Of a stretch of 41,401 bases of DNA, positions 1 through 7,974 are shown in pieces (positions within the stretch are counted from its first letter, which is position 1; every line of letters begins with the position of its first letter). The notes beneath the pieces were generated by a model, which saw only the letters and a list, made by a program, of their open reading frames with translations, was not told where the DNA came from and did not search any database. Both the position numbers and the translations under genes were made by a program. The DNA comes from an uncultured Anaerococcus sp. (GTDB lineage Bacteria; Bacillota; Clostridia; Tissierellales; Peptoniphilaceae), in assembly GCF_943908415.1 (NCBI RefSeq), contig NZ_CALTSY010000019.1, positions 1-41,401 on the forward strand. The letters run 5' to 3'.

Positions 1-55
1 TTAGAGGGTGCCCGAATGATTTTGGAACGATTTATCTATTTTGCAACAGCCCCTT
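1..55. repeat. MITE-like palindromic repeat, partial (right end)
   Basis: These bases match 34484-34538 with two differences that I can count. The segment ends in the same terminal sequence, TTTGCAACAGCCCCTT. The rest of the element lies before the window. The complete copy shows this to be one arm of a long imperfect inverted repeat with no coding capacity. The terminal sequence resembles ends of several insertion sequence families, so a non-autonomous IS derivative is likely. That is an inference. Confidence 0.8.
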
Positions 56-136
56 CTTTTTTTAAAATAAATATTAATTAATAAAAGATTTATAAATTTA
101 GATTATAAATTATGGATAAACTTAAATGAGTATATA

Positions 137-165
137 TTAATTAATAATTTAATTTAAGGTATAAT
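137..165 (+). promoter_or_regulatory. Promoter for the thioesterase-HD operon
   Basis: A perfect TATAAT at 160-165 is preceded at 17 bases by a weak -35 (TTAATT, 137-142). A purine-rich ribosome binding site (GAAAGAAGGA) follows just before the ATG at 187. The -10 is convincing and the -35 is only approximate in this very AT-rich region. Confidence 0.5.
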
Positions 166-186
166 ATAAAAAAGAAAGAAGGATTT

Positions 187-885
187 ATGTCTTATAGTGA
201 AAAATTTAAAGTACCATATATGCTCTGTGATAGAGACCAAGTCCTATCAATTAGAAACTTAGTTAGTTTGATGGCAGATGTATCCTTAAACCACTCTTAT
301 AAACTAGAAGAGGGTATGGATATGAAAAAGTATAGGTGGATAGTTTATTCATGGGATATAGTAATTGATAGTCCTATAAATGTCTATGATGAATTAGAGA
401 TTACTACCCATGTTGTAGATATAAAGAAATTTTATGCCTATAGGAATGTAGATATAAAAAGAGATGGCAAGATAGTTGCAAAGGCTTATGGAGTATTTTT
501 ATTAGTCGATATAGAAAGAATGCGTCCTATAAAAATGAGTAAAGAATTTAAGGAAGCCTATGGCAAAGATCCGCTCATTTATCAAAAAGAAGATTTGACT
601 TATAGAGATGATTTTCAACATTCTAAGGAAATCATGGTAAGGTATACAGACATAGATAGTAATCTACATGTAAATAATACTGTATATTTTGACTATGTAT
701 GTGATCTATGCTCTTTACACGATAAGGACATCAAGTTTTTTAATATAGTTTACAAAAATGAAATCAGAAATAAGAAGTCGGTTTTGGGAGAATATAGTGA
801 AAATAACGGGGAGATAGATTTTAGATTAAGATCGATAGAGGACAATACTATATATACCTACGGAAAGATAAGAAAAAATGTATAA
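187..885 (+). CDS. Acyl-ACP thioesterase
   Basis: This is a 232-residue double hotdog-fold thioesterase of the acyl-ACP thioesterase family (FatA/FatB-like, PF01643). It would hydrolyse acyl-ACP to free fatty acid and ACP in the cytoplasm, so it bears on fatty acid release or membrane lipid composition. The second hotdog carries the diagnostic motif RYTDIDSNLHVNN at residues 152-164, holding the catalytic Asn and His region. The first hotdog covers roughly residues 1-130, with the conserved RWIVYSWDI stretch near residue 50. No signal peptide is seen. The length is normal for bacterial members. The stop overlaps the next start by 8 bases, so the two genes are probably translationally coupled. 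The family is clear but substrate chain length cannot be read from the sequence. Confidence 0.9.
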   Translation: MSYSEKFKVPYMLCDRDQVLSIRNLVSLMADVSLNHSYKLEEGMDMKKYRWIVYSWDIVIDSPINVYDELEITTHVVDIKKFYAYRNVDIKRDGKIVAKAYGVFLLVDIERMRPIKMSKEFKEAYGKDPLIYQKEDLTYRDDFQHSKEIMVRYTDIDSNLHVNNTVYFDYVCDLCSLHDKDIKFFNIVYKNEIRNKKSVLGEYSENNGEIDFRLRSIEDNTIYTYGKIRKNV

Positions 886-1519
886 AGAAGGATTTGGAAA
901 TATACCCAACAAAGATAAGGTGATAGCATATCTAGAAGATGGCTATAATAGCAATCCATCTGAGTGGGTCTTGCATTTATGGATAGTAGGGCAAACTGCA
1001 AAAAATATGGCAATAGAACTGGGACTTGACCCAGAAATAGCCTTTGCCTGTGGAGCCCTACACGATATAGGAAAAGCAGAAGGATTAGAAGATGCAGCTC
1101 ACTTTTTTAAAGGCTACAAAATCCTAAGATCTGACTCTTACTTTTTTCCAGCAAGAATTGCCCTAAGCCATAGTTTTCCTATAAAAAATGTAGATTCCTA
1201 TGTAGGAGAGTGGAATATCCCTGTTGACGATAAGGCTTTTGTTAAAGATTTTCTAAAATATAAGCAATACAATGATTATGACCTCTTAATACAGTTTTTA
1301 GACGGGATAATAAAAACTGACTATATTGGTATAGAAAAAAGAAGTGAGAAAATTTTAGAAAAACACGGCAAAAATCCATACTTTGAACAAAGGAAAGCTA
1401 GACTTTATGAATTAGAAGATTACTTCACTAAAAAGCTTTCAAAGGATATACAAGCATACATTCCAAAAGCAAGATGGTATAAGTTTCCCTACAAACACTT
1501 TAGAGAAAACGGTATTTAG
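878..1519 (+). CDS. HD-domain metal-dependent phosphohydrolase
   Basis: This 213-residue protein has an HD domain: His33, then the His62-Asp63 pair inside ALHDIGKAEG, and a later Asp142 in QFLDG. Together these form the usual H...HD...D metal site. HD proteins of this size act on nucleotides or other phosphoesters, and the exact substrate cannot be told from sequence. The start codon lies inside the end of the thioesterase gene, and the two form a short operon closed by the hairpin at 1574. It is cytoplasmic, with no signal or membrane segment. The pairing with an acyl-ACP thioesterase is unexplained. Confidence 0.85.
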   Translation: MYKEGFGNIPNKDKVIAYLEDGYNSNPSEWVLHLWIVGQTAKNMAIELGLDPEIAFACGALHDIGKAEGLEDAAHFFKGYKILRSDSYFFPARIALSHSFPIKNVDSYVGEWNIPVDDKAFVKDFLKYKQYNDYDLLIQFLDGIIKTDYIGIEKRSEKILEKHGKNPYFEQRKARLYELEDYFTKKLSKDIQAYIPKARWYKFPYKHFRENGI

Positions 1520-1573
1520 CCTTGCAAATCCTAATTTAGAAAGTATATTATAAGTGAATTTATTTTACCACCC

Positions 1574-1602
1574 TTGGAGGCAGCATAGCCTCCAATTTTT
1601 TT
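1574..1602 (+). terminator. Rho-independent terminator after the HD gene
   Basis: A perfect 8-bp stem (TTGGAGGC/GCCTCCAA) with a 6-base loop is followed directly by seven T. It separates the thioesterase operon from the T-box operon. Confidence 0.9.
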
Positions 1603-1663
1603 GTCTATTTTTAAGGCGAAAATGAAATATATGCATTTATTTTTATAAAATTCAAAAAAATAT

Positions 1664-1692
1664 TTGACAATGTATTTTTTTGATGGTATTAT
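1664..1692 (+). promoter_or_regulatory. Promoter of the T-box/met operon
   Basis: There is a consensus TTGACA at 1664-1669, then 17 bases, then TATTAT at 1687-1692. Transcription would start near 1699, just ahead of the T-box stem I. Confidence 0.85.
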
Positions 1693-1699
1693 ACTTTCA

Positions 1700-1973
1700 A
1701 CAAATACTTAATAAACCATAAGAAAAGAAGAGTAGTCTAGATGGATAATCTACAGAGAGCCCAGTTTTGGTGAGATGGGTGACTAGAAGTTTAGATGAAG
1801 ATGGCCTTTGATGGGGTGAGTCGATATTAGACTTACACGGGACTTCCCGTTACAGAAGTAGAGTATGATTGTACTTGATGAGAGTATGTATGCGTGAGTA
1901 TACATAAATTAAGGTGGTAACGCGAATAATATCGTCCTTAGATTCTAGAAATAGAATTTAAGGACGTTTTTTT
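1700..1973 (+). promoter_or_regulatory. T-box riboswitch leader (probably methionine)
   Basis: Canonical T-box parts are in order. The stem I AGAGAG motif is at 1754-1759. An apical CCCA/TGGG pair is at 1760-1763 and 1776-1779. The T-box sequence AAGGTGGTAACGCG is at 1911-1924. A strong terminator follows, with stem CGTCCTTA/TAAGGACG at 1933-1940 and 1959-1966 plus seven T. The bulge TGGT would pair with a tRNA ending in ACCA. The likely specifier triplet is ATG at 1801-1803, just 3' of a TAGAT strand that can pair with ATCTA on the 5' side. This fits methionine and the methionine transporter downstream. The specifier call rests on hand folding; GAT one base earlier is the main alternative. 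Confidence 0.9.
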
Positions 1974-1998
1974 ATTGATAAATTTAGGAAGGTAAATT

Positions 1999-3207
1999 AT
2001 GGCAAGTAATGAACTTATAAAAGAAAAAATTGAAGAGTGTTTTGACGATACTTTAAGCTGGAGAACATACCTACACGAAAATCCGGAAGTAAGTGATAAG
2101 GAATATAAGACAGCTAGCTATCTTAAAAAAGAATGTGAGAAACTTGGACTTATAGTGGAGGATGCGGCAAATACAACAGGTTTTACTGCCCTATTAGATA
2201 CAGGAAGACCTGGTAAGAACCTAGGTATTAGAACTGATATAGATGCCCTACCAATAGCAGAAAGTACTAATAATCTTAAAAATAAAAAAACAGTAGTTTC
2301 AAAAAATGAAGGAGTAAGCCATGCTTGTGGTCACGATTCACATATGGCAACATTACTAACTAGTGCAAAGATTTTGACCCATCTTAAAGATGAGCTAAAT
2401 GGAAAGATATACTTCATCTTTGAAGAGGGAGAAGAGACAGGTGGAGGAATAGATGCAATGATCGAACACCTTAAGGATAAAAATCTAGATGCTTGCTATG
2501 GTAACCATCAATCACCATTTTTAGAAATAGGACAAATCAAAGTCCTCAAAGGCCCATCCCATGCAGGATGTGCTGGAGTAGAATTTGATGTTATCGGTAA
2601 GGGAGGTCATGGTTCCAGACCAGATAAGTGCATCAATCCTCTAACAGCCACTGCAAATATAATAACAGCCCTAACAAATGCCTGGGTAAACCAGCTTGAT
2701 GTAACAAAGACAGTAACCTTTGGACTTGGATCTATAAATGGAGGCTCAGCTTCAAATGTCATTCCAAATAGATGCAATGTAAAGGGAACACTAAGATTTT
2801 TTGATGATGAAGCTGGAGAAGAAGCCCTAGAAGTCCTAAAAGAAGTTACAAGAGCAACTGCTAAGGCCCATAAGTGTGATGTAGAATTTTCTGATTATTC
2901 GAGAATAGTCGCATATCCAACTATAAATGACCCAGATTTAGCAGAAAAAGTTAGGACATCACTTAATGATATCTATCCAGAAGCCTTACTAGATGGCAAG
3001 CCTACCTTTGGCTCAGAATCATTTTTTGGCTACTCTAGACTATGCCCATCAGTTTATACTAAGTTTGGCATAAGAGATGAAGAAAATGGAATTTCCGCAG
3101 GTCCTCATACAGCAGAATTTGACCTAAATCCAGAAGGTATCAAATACGCTGTTGGCCTACAAGTCAAATTTGCCACAGACTTCTTAGGAGGAGTTTTTAA
3201 TGATTGA
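1999..3207 (+). CDS. M20-family amidohydrolase (N-acyl amino acid deacylase type)
   Basis: This 402-residue protein belongs to the M20D/AbgB-HipO-like amidohydrolases. The metal-site motif HACGHD is at residues 108-113 and the catalytic Glu cluster (FEEGEETGG) is at 141-149, with a further likely ligand at His169. The lid/dimerisation domain runs approximately from residue 185 to 300. Such enzymes cleave N-acyl or N-acetyl amino acids and small amides in the cytoplasm. It is the first gene of the T-box operon and its stop overlaps metN by 8 bases. The inference is that it frees methionine or a related sulfur amino acid from an acylated form taken up by the neighbouring transporter. The substrate is not proven by sequence. 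A good Shine-Dalgarno (AGGAAGG) supports this start. Confidence 0.88.
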   Translation: MASNELIKEKIEECFDDTLSWRTYLHENPEVSDKEYKTASYLKKECEKLGLIVEDAANTTGFTALLDTGRPGKNLGIRTDIDALPIAESTNNLKNKKTVVSKNEGVSHACGHDSHMATLLTSAKILTHLKDELNGKIYFIFEEGEETGGGIDAMIEHLKDKNLDACYGNHQSPFLEIGQIKVLKGPSHAGCAGVEFDVIGKGGHGSRPDKCINPLTATANIITALTNAWVNQLDVTKTVTFGLGSINGGSASNVIPNRCNVKGTLRFFDDEAGEEALEVLKEVTRATAKAHKCDVEFSDYSRIVAYPTINDPDLAEKVRTSLNDIYPEALLDGKPTFGSESFFGYSRLCPSVYTKFGIRDEENGISAGPHTAEFDLNPEGIKYAVGLQVKFATDFLGGVFND

Positions 3208-4228
3208 TTTAAAAAATATTACAGTAGACTTTGATGGCTTTAAGGCAGTTGATGATGTTAGCCTCAAAGTCGAGAAAAATGACATATACGGCATAGTAGG
3301 ATTTTCAGGAGCTGGTAAATCAACCCTAGTAAGAACTATTAACCTACTACAAAGACCCACAGAAGGAGAGGTTCTAATAAATGGAGAAAATATATTGGAC
3401 TTATCTAGCAAAGAACTAAGGGCTAAGAGGAAAAATATAGGAATGATTTTCCAACACTTTAACCTCTTAAACAATATCACAGTCCTAGATAATGTAATCT
3501 ATCCTATAAGAAAGCTAAAAATCCCTAAAGACGAAAAGATAAAAAAGGCTAAAGAACTTCTAGAAGTCGTTGGCATAGGGGATAAGGCAGATAACTATCC
3601 TAGGGAATTATCGGGGGGCCAGCAACAAAGATGTGCCATAGCAAGGGCTCTAGCATCAGACCCAGAGATACTGCTATGTGATGAGGCAACAAGTGCCCTA
3701 GACCCAAAGACTACCAAGCAAATCTTAAAGCTTTTAAAGGAAATCAACAATAGCTTAGGTCTTACTATAGTAATAATCACCCATCAAATGGAGGTGGTAA
3801 AGGACCTTTGTAACAAATGTGCTGTAATGCAAGATGGCAAAGTCGTAGAAGCAGGTCCAACTTTGGATATATTTGCAAATCCTAAGGATCCATTAACCCG
3901 TGAATTTGTAGAAACCTCTACCAATGTAGCTGAAACTATAGAAGAAGTTAAGCAAAATATGGGCATACTCAAGGATAATGAGCTTTTGGTAAAGCTAAAC
4001 TATATAGGAGCATCTACCACAGAACCACTTATCAACGATCTTTATGATAAGTTTGCTGTAAAGACAAATGTACTTGCAGGAAATATAGAGTTTATAACAG
4101 GAGTTCCAGTAGGTAATCTTATAGTAAGTCTATCAGGTGATAGAGAAAATTTAGGAAAGATAGGAGAGTATCTAGAAGAAAGAAATGTTGGTGTAGAAGT
4201 ATTAGGAGGTAAAGATGGGATTTTTTGA
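3200..4228 (+). CDS. metN: Methionine ABC transporter ATP-binding protein MetN
   Basis: This 342-residue ATPase has Walker A GFSGAGKST at residues 34-42, signature LSGGQQQR, Walker B ILLCDEATSALD, and a switch His in IITHQ. A C-terminal NIL (ACT-like) domain, about residues 265-342, is the regulatory methionine-binding domain typical of MetN. It powers uptake of D/L-methionine with MetI and MetQ at the inner face of the membrane. AGGAGGAG lies just upstream and the start overlaps the amidohydrolase stop. The end overlaps metI by 14 bases. Expression should follow tRNA charging through the upstream T-box. Confidence 0.96.
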   Translation: MIDLKNITVDFDGFKAVDDVSLKVEKNDIYGIVGFSGAGKSTLVRTINLLQRPTEGEVLINGENILDLSSKELRAKRKNIGMIFQHFNLLNNITVLDNVIYPIRKLKIPKDEKIKKAKELLEVVGIGDKADNYPRELSGGQQQRCAIARALASDPEILLCDEATSALDPKTTKQILKLLKEINNSLGLTIVIITHQMEVVKDLCNKCAVMQDGKVVEAGPTLDIFANPKDPLTREFVETSTNVAETIEEVKQNMGILKDNELLVKLNYIGASTTEPLINDLYDKFAVKTNVLAGNIEFITGVPVGNLIVSLSGDRENLGKIGEYLEERNVGVEVLGGKDGIF

Positions 4229-4880
4229 TTATTCCTACTCCATAAGAGATAGGATACTAGAAGACTTTAAGACGACCTTATATATGCTATTCTTCTCTGC
4301 TATATTTGCAGGGATATTCGGACTTATAATTGGTGTCATAATGGTTGTAACTGATAGGGATAGGATACTAGAAAATAAAGTCATATATAGCATACTAGAT
4401 AAGCTTACAAATATCTTTAGATCAATACCCTTTGTAATATTGGTAGCTCTTATAGCTCCCATTACCAAGGAAATTGTAAATGCCAGGATAGGTCCAAAAG
4501 CTGCAATAGTACCACTTGTATTTTCCTGTGTACCATTTTTTGCAAGACAGGTAGAACAAGCTCTTGCAGGCGTAGAACCAGGTAAAATTGAAGCTGCAGA
4601 AGCTATGGGAGATTCTCCTCTTCAAATTATAAACAGTGTTTATCTTAGAGAAGGATTACCAAATATAATAAGAGCTTCATCCATAACCCTTATATCACTA
4701 TTAAGTTTGACTGCGATGGCAGGACTCATAGGTGGTGGAGGAATTGGTGATTTAGCCATAGCTGTAGGTTACCAACGCTACAAGGACGACGTTGTAGTAG
4801 TAAGTGTAGTTTTAATATTAATAGTCGTATTTATTATTCAGGCCGTTGCAAATTTATTAATTAGAAAGACAAGTCATTAG
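4215..4880 (+). CDS. metI: Methionine ABC transporter permease MetI
   Basis: This 221-residue membrane protein has about five hydrophobic segments. The cytoplasmic coupling (EAA) loop, seen as EAAEAMGDSP around residue 136, docks on MetN. Its length and composition are normal for MetI. It overlaps metN and is followed 10 bases later by metQ with a GGGAGG ribosome binding site, so it is part of the same transcript. Confidence 0.95.
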   Translation: MGFFDYSYSIRDRILEDFKTTLYMLFFSAIFAGIFGLIIGVIMVVTDRDRILENKVIYSILDKLTNIFRSIPFVILVALIAPITKEIVNARIGPKAAIVPLVFSCVPFFARQVEQALAGVEPGKIEAAEAMGDSPLQIINSVYLREGLPNIIRASSITLISLLSLTAMAGLIGGGGIGDLAIAVGYQRYKDDVVVVSVVLILIVVFIIQAVANLLIRKTSH

Positions 4881-4890
4881 GGAGGATATA

Positions 4891-5748
4891 ATGAACAAAT
4901 TAGGAAAATTAACTTTAGGATTAGCTCTAGCTTTAGGCTTAAGTGCATGTGGTTCACAAGATTCAAACGAAAGTGCTAATAAAGAAGGAGATCAAAAAGC
5001 TCAAACAGAAGTATCTGACACAATCAAGATTGGTGTAGTTGGAGAGAAGAACGAAGTTTGGGATGAAGTTATTAAAAGATACGAAGAAGGGACTGGCAAA
5101 AAGGCAGAACTAGTTAAATTCTCTGACTATGCTCAACCAAACGAAGCCCTTATAAGTGGGGATATAGATGTAAATAGCTATCAACACTATAAATTCTTAA
5201 ACGAATTTAACGAAGAGCAAGGTGAAGAAAAAATAGTATCTATAGGAGATACAATGCTAGCACCTCTAGGATACTATTCAAATCAAATAAAAAGTCTAGA
5301 TGATCTAAAAGATGGAGACAGAATTGCTATTTCAAATGACCCATCCAATGGTCCTAGAGCCCTATTCTTATTACAAAGCGCAGGAATAATAAAAGTAAAT
5401 GGTGAACCAGGAGATTCTATTACTATTGATGATATTACAGAAAATCCAAAGAACTTAGAGTTTATAGAGATGGACCCATCACAAACTGCAAGAAGTTTAG
5501 ATGATGTTGTAGCAGCAGCTATAAATGATAACTTTGCCCTAGACTCAGGTCTAAGTCCAAAAGAAGATGCAATCTATCTAGAAGATCCAGAAGATCCAGA
5601 TGCAAAGATTTATGTAAATGTTATTGCAGCAAGAGCTGAAGATAAGGACAACGAAGCCTATAAAGAACTTGTAAAATACTATCAAACAGATGAAACAAAA
5701 GATGACTATGATAAGTACACAAATGGTGCATGGATAGCTTCTTGGTAA
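4891..5748 (+). CDS. metQ: Methionine-binding lipoprotein MetQ, copy 1
   Basis: This 285-residue substrate-binding lipoprotein has an N-terminal signal ending in the lipobox LSAC, with the lipidated Cys at residue 20. An acidic, Ser/Asn-rich linker follows, then an NlpA/MetQ fold. Family-typical segments include GDIDVNSYQH, APLGYYS and NDPSNGPRALFLLQ. It would capture methionine outside the cell and deliver it to MetI/MetN. It lies 10 bases after metI and 21 bases before a paralogous copy. Confidence 0.94.
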   Translation: MNKLGKLTLGLALALGLSACGSQDSNESANKEGDQKAQTEVSDTIKIGVVGEKNEVWDEVIKRYEEGTGKKAELVKFSDYAQPNEALISGDIDVNSYQHYKFLNEFNEEQGEEKIVSIGDTMLAPLGYYSNQIKSLDDLKDGDRIAISNDPSNGPRALFLLQSAGIIKVNGEPGDSITIDDITENPKNLEFIEMDPSQTARSLDDVVAAAINDNFALDSGLSPKEDAIYLEDPEDPDAKIYVNVIAARAEDKDNEAYKELVKYYQTDETKDDYDKYTNGAWIASW

Positions 5749-5769
5749 AAAAAAATTAGGAGAAAATAA

Positions 5770-6651
5770 ATGAAAAATATTAGCAAAATAGGATTAGGCT
5801 TGGCCCTAATCCTAGGCCTTAGTGCATGTGGGGCAAATAGTAATGAAAATAAAGACAATAATCAAGCAGAAAATAAAAGTCAAACTGAATCAACAAGTAC
5901 AGACCCTCTAGCAGAAAAGGATCTTATAAAATTAGGTGTAGTTGGAGAAAACAACGAGCCTTGGGAAGATGTGGCAAAAAGATATGAAGAAGGAACTGAT
6001 AAAAAACTTGATATAGTAGTATTTAGCGATTATAGAGAGCCAAATGAAGCCCTATTATCCGGAGATATAGATATTAATGCCTTCCAACACAAGAAATTCT
6101 TAAGCCAATTTAATGAAGAAAGTGATTCAGATATTGTAGCCATAGCCGATACATCAATAGCACCTCTAGGTATATATTCATCAAAAATAAAAGATTTAGA
6201 AGACTTAGAAGATGGAGCTAGAATTGCTATACCAGATGACCCAACCAATGGAGCAAGGTCTTTATTTTTACTACAATCTGCTGGATTAATAGAAGTAGAA
6301 GGCAAGGATGGCGATCCTATTACTATAGATGATATAACTGATAACCCTAGAGATTTTGAAATAGTAGAGCTTGCAGCAAGCCAAACTGCAAGAAGTCTAG
6401 ATGATGTAGATATAGCTTGTGTAAACTCAGGCATGGCAGTAGATGCAGGATTTATACCAACAGAAGATGCAATTTATCTAGAAGACCACAATGATCCAGA
6501 TAAGGAAATCTATGTAAATGTCATAGCAACAACACAAGAAAATAAAGATAGCGAGACCTTAAAAGACCTCATAGAGAATTATTACCAACAAGATGAAACC
6601 AAAAAAGTCATAGAAGAATCATCAAAAGGATCATCAATCCCAGTTTGGTAA
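5770..6651 (+). CDS. metQ: Methionine-binding lipoprotein MetQ, copy 2
   Basis: This 293-residue NlpA/MetQ lipoprotein has the lipobox LSAC and is collinear with copy 1 over its whole length. Matching blocks include SGDIDIN, IAPLGIYS, ARSLFLLQSAG and QTARSLDDV. Differences fall in probable ligand-contact areas: copy 2 has DIACVNSGMAVDAG where copy 1 has AAAINDNFALDSG. The tandem pair suggests duplication with possible divergence in ligand (for example L- versus D-methionine or a derivative), which is inference. It is the last gene of the operon, and no U-tailed terminator is visible right after it. Confidence 0.92.
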   Translation: MKNISKIGLGLALILGLSACGANSNENKDNNQAENKSQTESTSTDPLAEKDLIKLGVVGENNEPWEDVAKRYEEGTDKKLDIVVFSDYREPNEALLSGDIDINAFQHKKFLSQFNEESDSDIVAIADTSIAPLGIYSSKIKDLEDLEDGARIAIPDDPTNGARSLFLLQSAGLIEVEGKDGDPITIDDITDNPRDFEIVELAASQTARSLDDVDIACVNSGMAVDAGFIPTEDAIYLEDHNDPDKEIYVNVIATTQENKDSETLKDLIENYYQQDETKKVIEESSKGSSIPVW

Positions 6652-6969
6652 AATCTTTAAACGTCATAAAAATAACGTATAGTATCCATATGAATAAAGT
6701 ATTAGTAATATGTTATAAATATAACTTTTTTGTAAAAAAACTACTACTTTTTTCTTTTCAAATGGACATTGCGAAGCAATTCCTATTAATTGCCCCCTGC
6801 TAGGGTCGTTTCGAGGGTAACTTTTGCAGGGTGGTTTGGAGGCAGCTTTGGAGGGAGAATCGAAACTCTCTTAAAGCTGCCCTCCAAGGCATTTGTTTAA
6901 AGTTAATACTAGTTGATTAACTAAAATGCTTTTTATTAGATTAACAAGTTTAAAAATAAGGAGCTAATT
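6652..6969 (+). other. Intergenic region with a multi-hairpin palindromic element (6768-6887)
   Basis: This 318-base gap holds no convincing gene. It carries three inverted repeats in succession: ATTGC/GCAAT around GAA (6768-6780), CCCTGC/GCAGGG enclosing 25 bases (6795-6831), and a long stem at 6836-6887. In the long stem TTGGAGG pairs with CCTCCAA and CAGCTTT pairs with AAAGCTG, with one bulged C. The segment is clearly richer in G+C than its surroundings. No T-run follows, so it is not an ordinary terminator. It could be a structured RNA, a processing site after metQ, or a small mobile repeat. Confidence 0.5.
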
Positions 6970-7452
6970 ATGACAACAGTCTTTGATTTTACAGTTAAAG
7001 ATAATGAAGAAAAAGATGTTTCTCTTGAAAAATATAAGGGAAAAGTACTCTTAATAGTAAATACAGCTACAGAATGCGGCTTTACACCTCAATATGAAGG
7101 ACTTCAAGAACTCTATAAGACCTACAAAGACCAAGGCTTTGAAGTACTAGACTTCCCATGCAATCAGTTTGGAGGTCAAGCCCCAGGAACAGATAATGAG
7201 ATAGCTAATTTCTGCACAGCTAGATTTGGAACAACATTTGATAGATTTGCCAAAATCGACGTAAATGGAGAAAATGAGGATCCATTATATACATTCCTTA
7301 AAAATTCTAAAGGAGGAGTTTTAGGAGATAAGATAAAATGGAACTTTACCAAGTTTTTAGTTGATAAAAATGGCAATGTAGTAGAGCGTTATTCTTCACA
7401 AAAAAAGCCTGAAAATATAGCAAAAGATATAGAAAAGTTATTGGATGAATAA
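6970..7452 (+). CDS. Glutathione peroxidase family thiol peroxidase
   Basis: This 160-residue protein of the GPx family uses cysteine rather than selenocysteine. The peroxidatic Cys36 lies in NTATECGFTPQY. The catalytic partners are Gln70 in FPCNQFGGQ and Trp124-Asn125 in KWNFTKF. Cys82 (ANFCTARF) is at the position of the resolving Cys in thioredoxin-dependent, two-Cys members. It would reduce hydrogen peroxide or lipid hydroperoxides in the cytoplasm, most likely with thioredoxin since low-G+C anaerobes usually lack glutathione. The stop overlaps the next gene by 8 bases. The ribosome binding site AAGGAG precedes the ATG. Confidence 0.93.
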   Translation: MTTVFDFTVKDNEEKDVSLEKYKGKVLLIVNTATECGFTPQYEGLQELYKTYKDQGFEVLDFPCNQFGGQAPGTDNEIANFCTARFGTTFDRFAKIDVNGENEDPLYTFLKNSKGGVLGDKIKWNFTKFLVDKNGNVVERYSSQKKPENIAKDIEKLLDE

Positions 7453-7939
7453 TATGGATCAGTTAGTAAAACTAGCCAAGGACTCGATAAAGTATTACTT
7501 GGAAAATGAAAAATATCTAAGCGAATATGATGAGAGCTTAAAGAAAAATAATAATGGTGCTATAGTAATTATAAATAAAGATGGCAAAACTGAAAGCAGT
7601 GGTTCTATATATCCGACTCGTTCAGATATAGGCCTTGATGTAATATATGAAGCCGTCAATCTTACAGTTTTTAATAATGCCATAGACCTAAGAGATACTA
7701 ATATAGATGATTTAGATATTATGGTTTATGAAGTCACAAAAGTAAGCCAAATACAATACTTAGAGGACTTTGGTATGTATCATGGCCTGCTCTTAAAATA
7801 TAACAACAATAGTGCATTAGTATTTAGAAATGACTACGAGTCAGACTATCAAATGTTTGAAGATGCCATAGAAATAGCAAATGTAGATAGCCATGATGTC
7901 TTTACCCTAGAGAAATTTAAGATTATCAAGCACATATAA
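7445..7939 (+). CDS. AMMECR1-like domain protein
   Basis: This is a 164-residue protein. From residue 35 onward it follows the AMMECR1 pattern: a beta strand with KDGK, then GSIYPT where the family usually has GCIG plus Pro-Thr. A helix with AVNLTVFNNAIDLRD follows, then DLDIMVYEVTKVSQIQ (family D/E-L-x-I-E-V-S-x-L-S), then HGLLLKYNNNSALVF. The fold match is good but the conserved Cys is absent and several signature positions differ, so it is a divergent member. Its biochemical function is unknown. It is translationally coupled to the peroxidase gene. Confidence 0.6.
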   Translation: MNNMDQLVKLAKDSIKYYLENEKYLSEYDESLKKNNNGAIVIINKDGKTESSGSIYPTRSDIGLDVIYEAVNLTVFNNAIDLRDTNIDDLDIMVYEVTKVSQIQYLEDFGMYHGLLLKYNNNSALVFRNDYESDYQMFEDAIEIANVDSHDVFTLEKFKIIKHI

Positions 7940-7940
7940 C

Positions 7941-7968
7941 TTGACAATAAAAAACTAATAAGTATTAT
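7941..7968 (+). promoter_or_regulatory. Promoter of the ileS T-box transcript
   Basis: Perfect TTGACA at 7941-7946, a 16-base spacer, and TATTAT at 7963-7968. It begins directly after the stop codon of the AMMECR1-like gene. Confidence 0.8.
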
Positions 7969-7974
7969 TTAAAT

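Noticed and set aside
3184..3480. Minus-strand open frame opposite metN
   Set aside because: It lies antisense to an intact, highly conserved gene and shows no protein features of its own. The same holds for the other antisense frames in the window.
6690..6803. Short open frame of 37 codons in the gap after metQ
   Set aside because: No ribosome binding site, unusual hydrophobic/Lys composition, and it ends inside the palindromic element. More likely chance.
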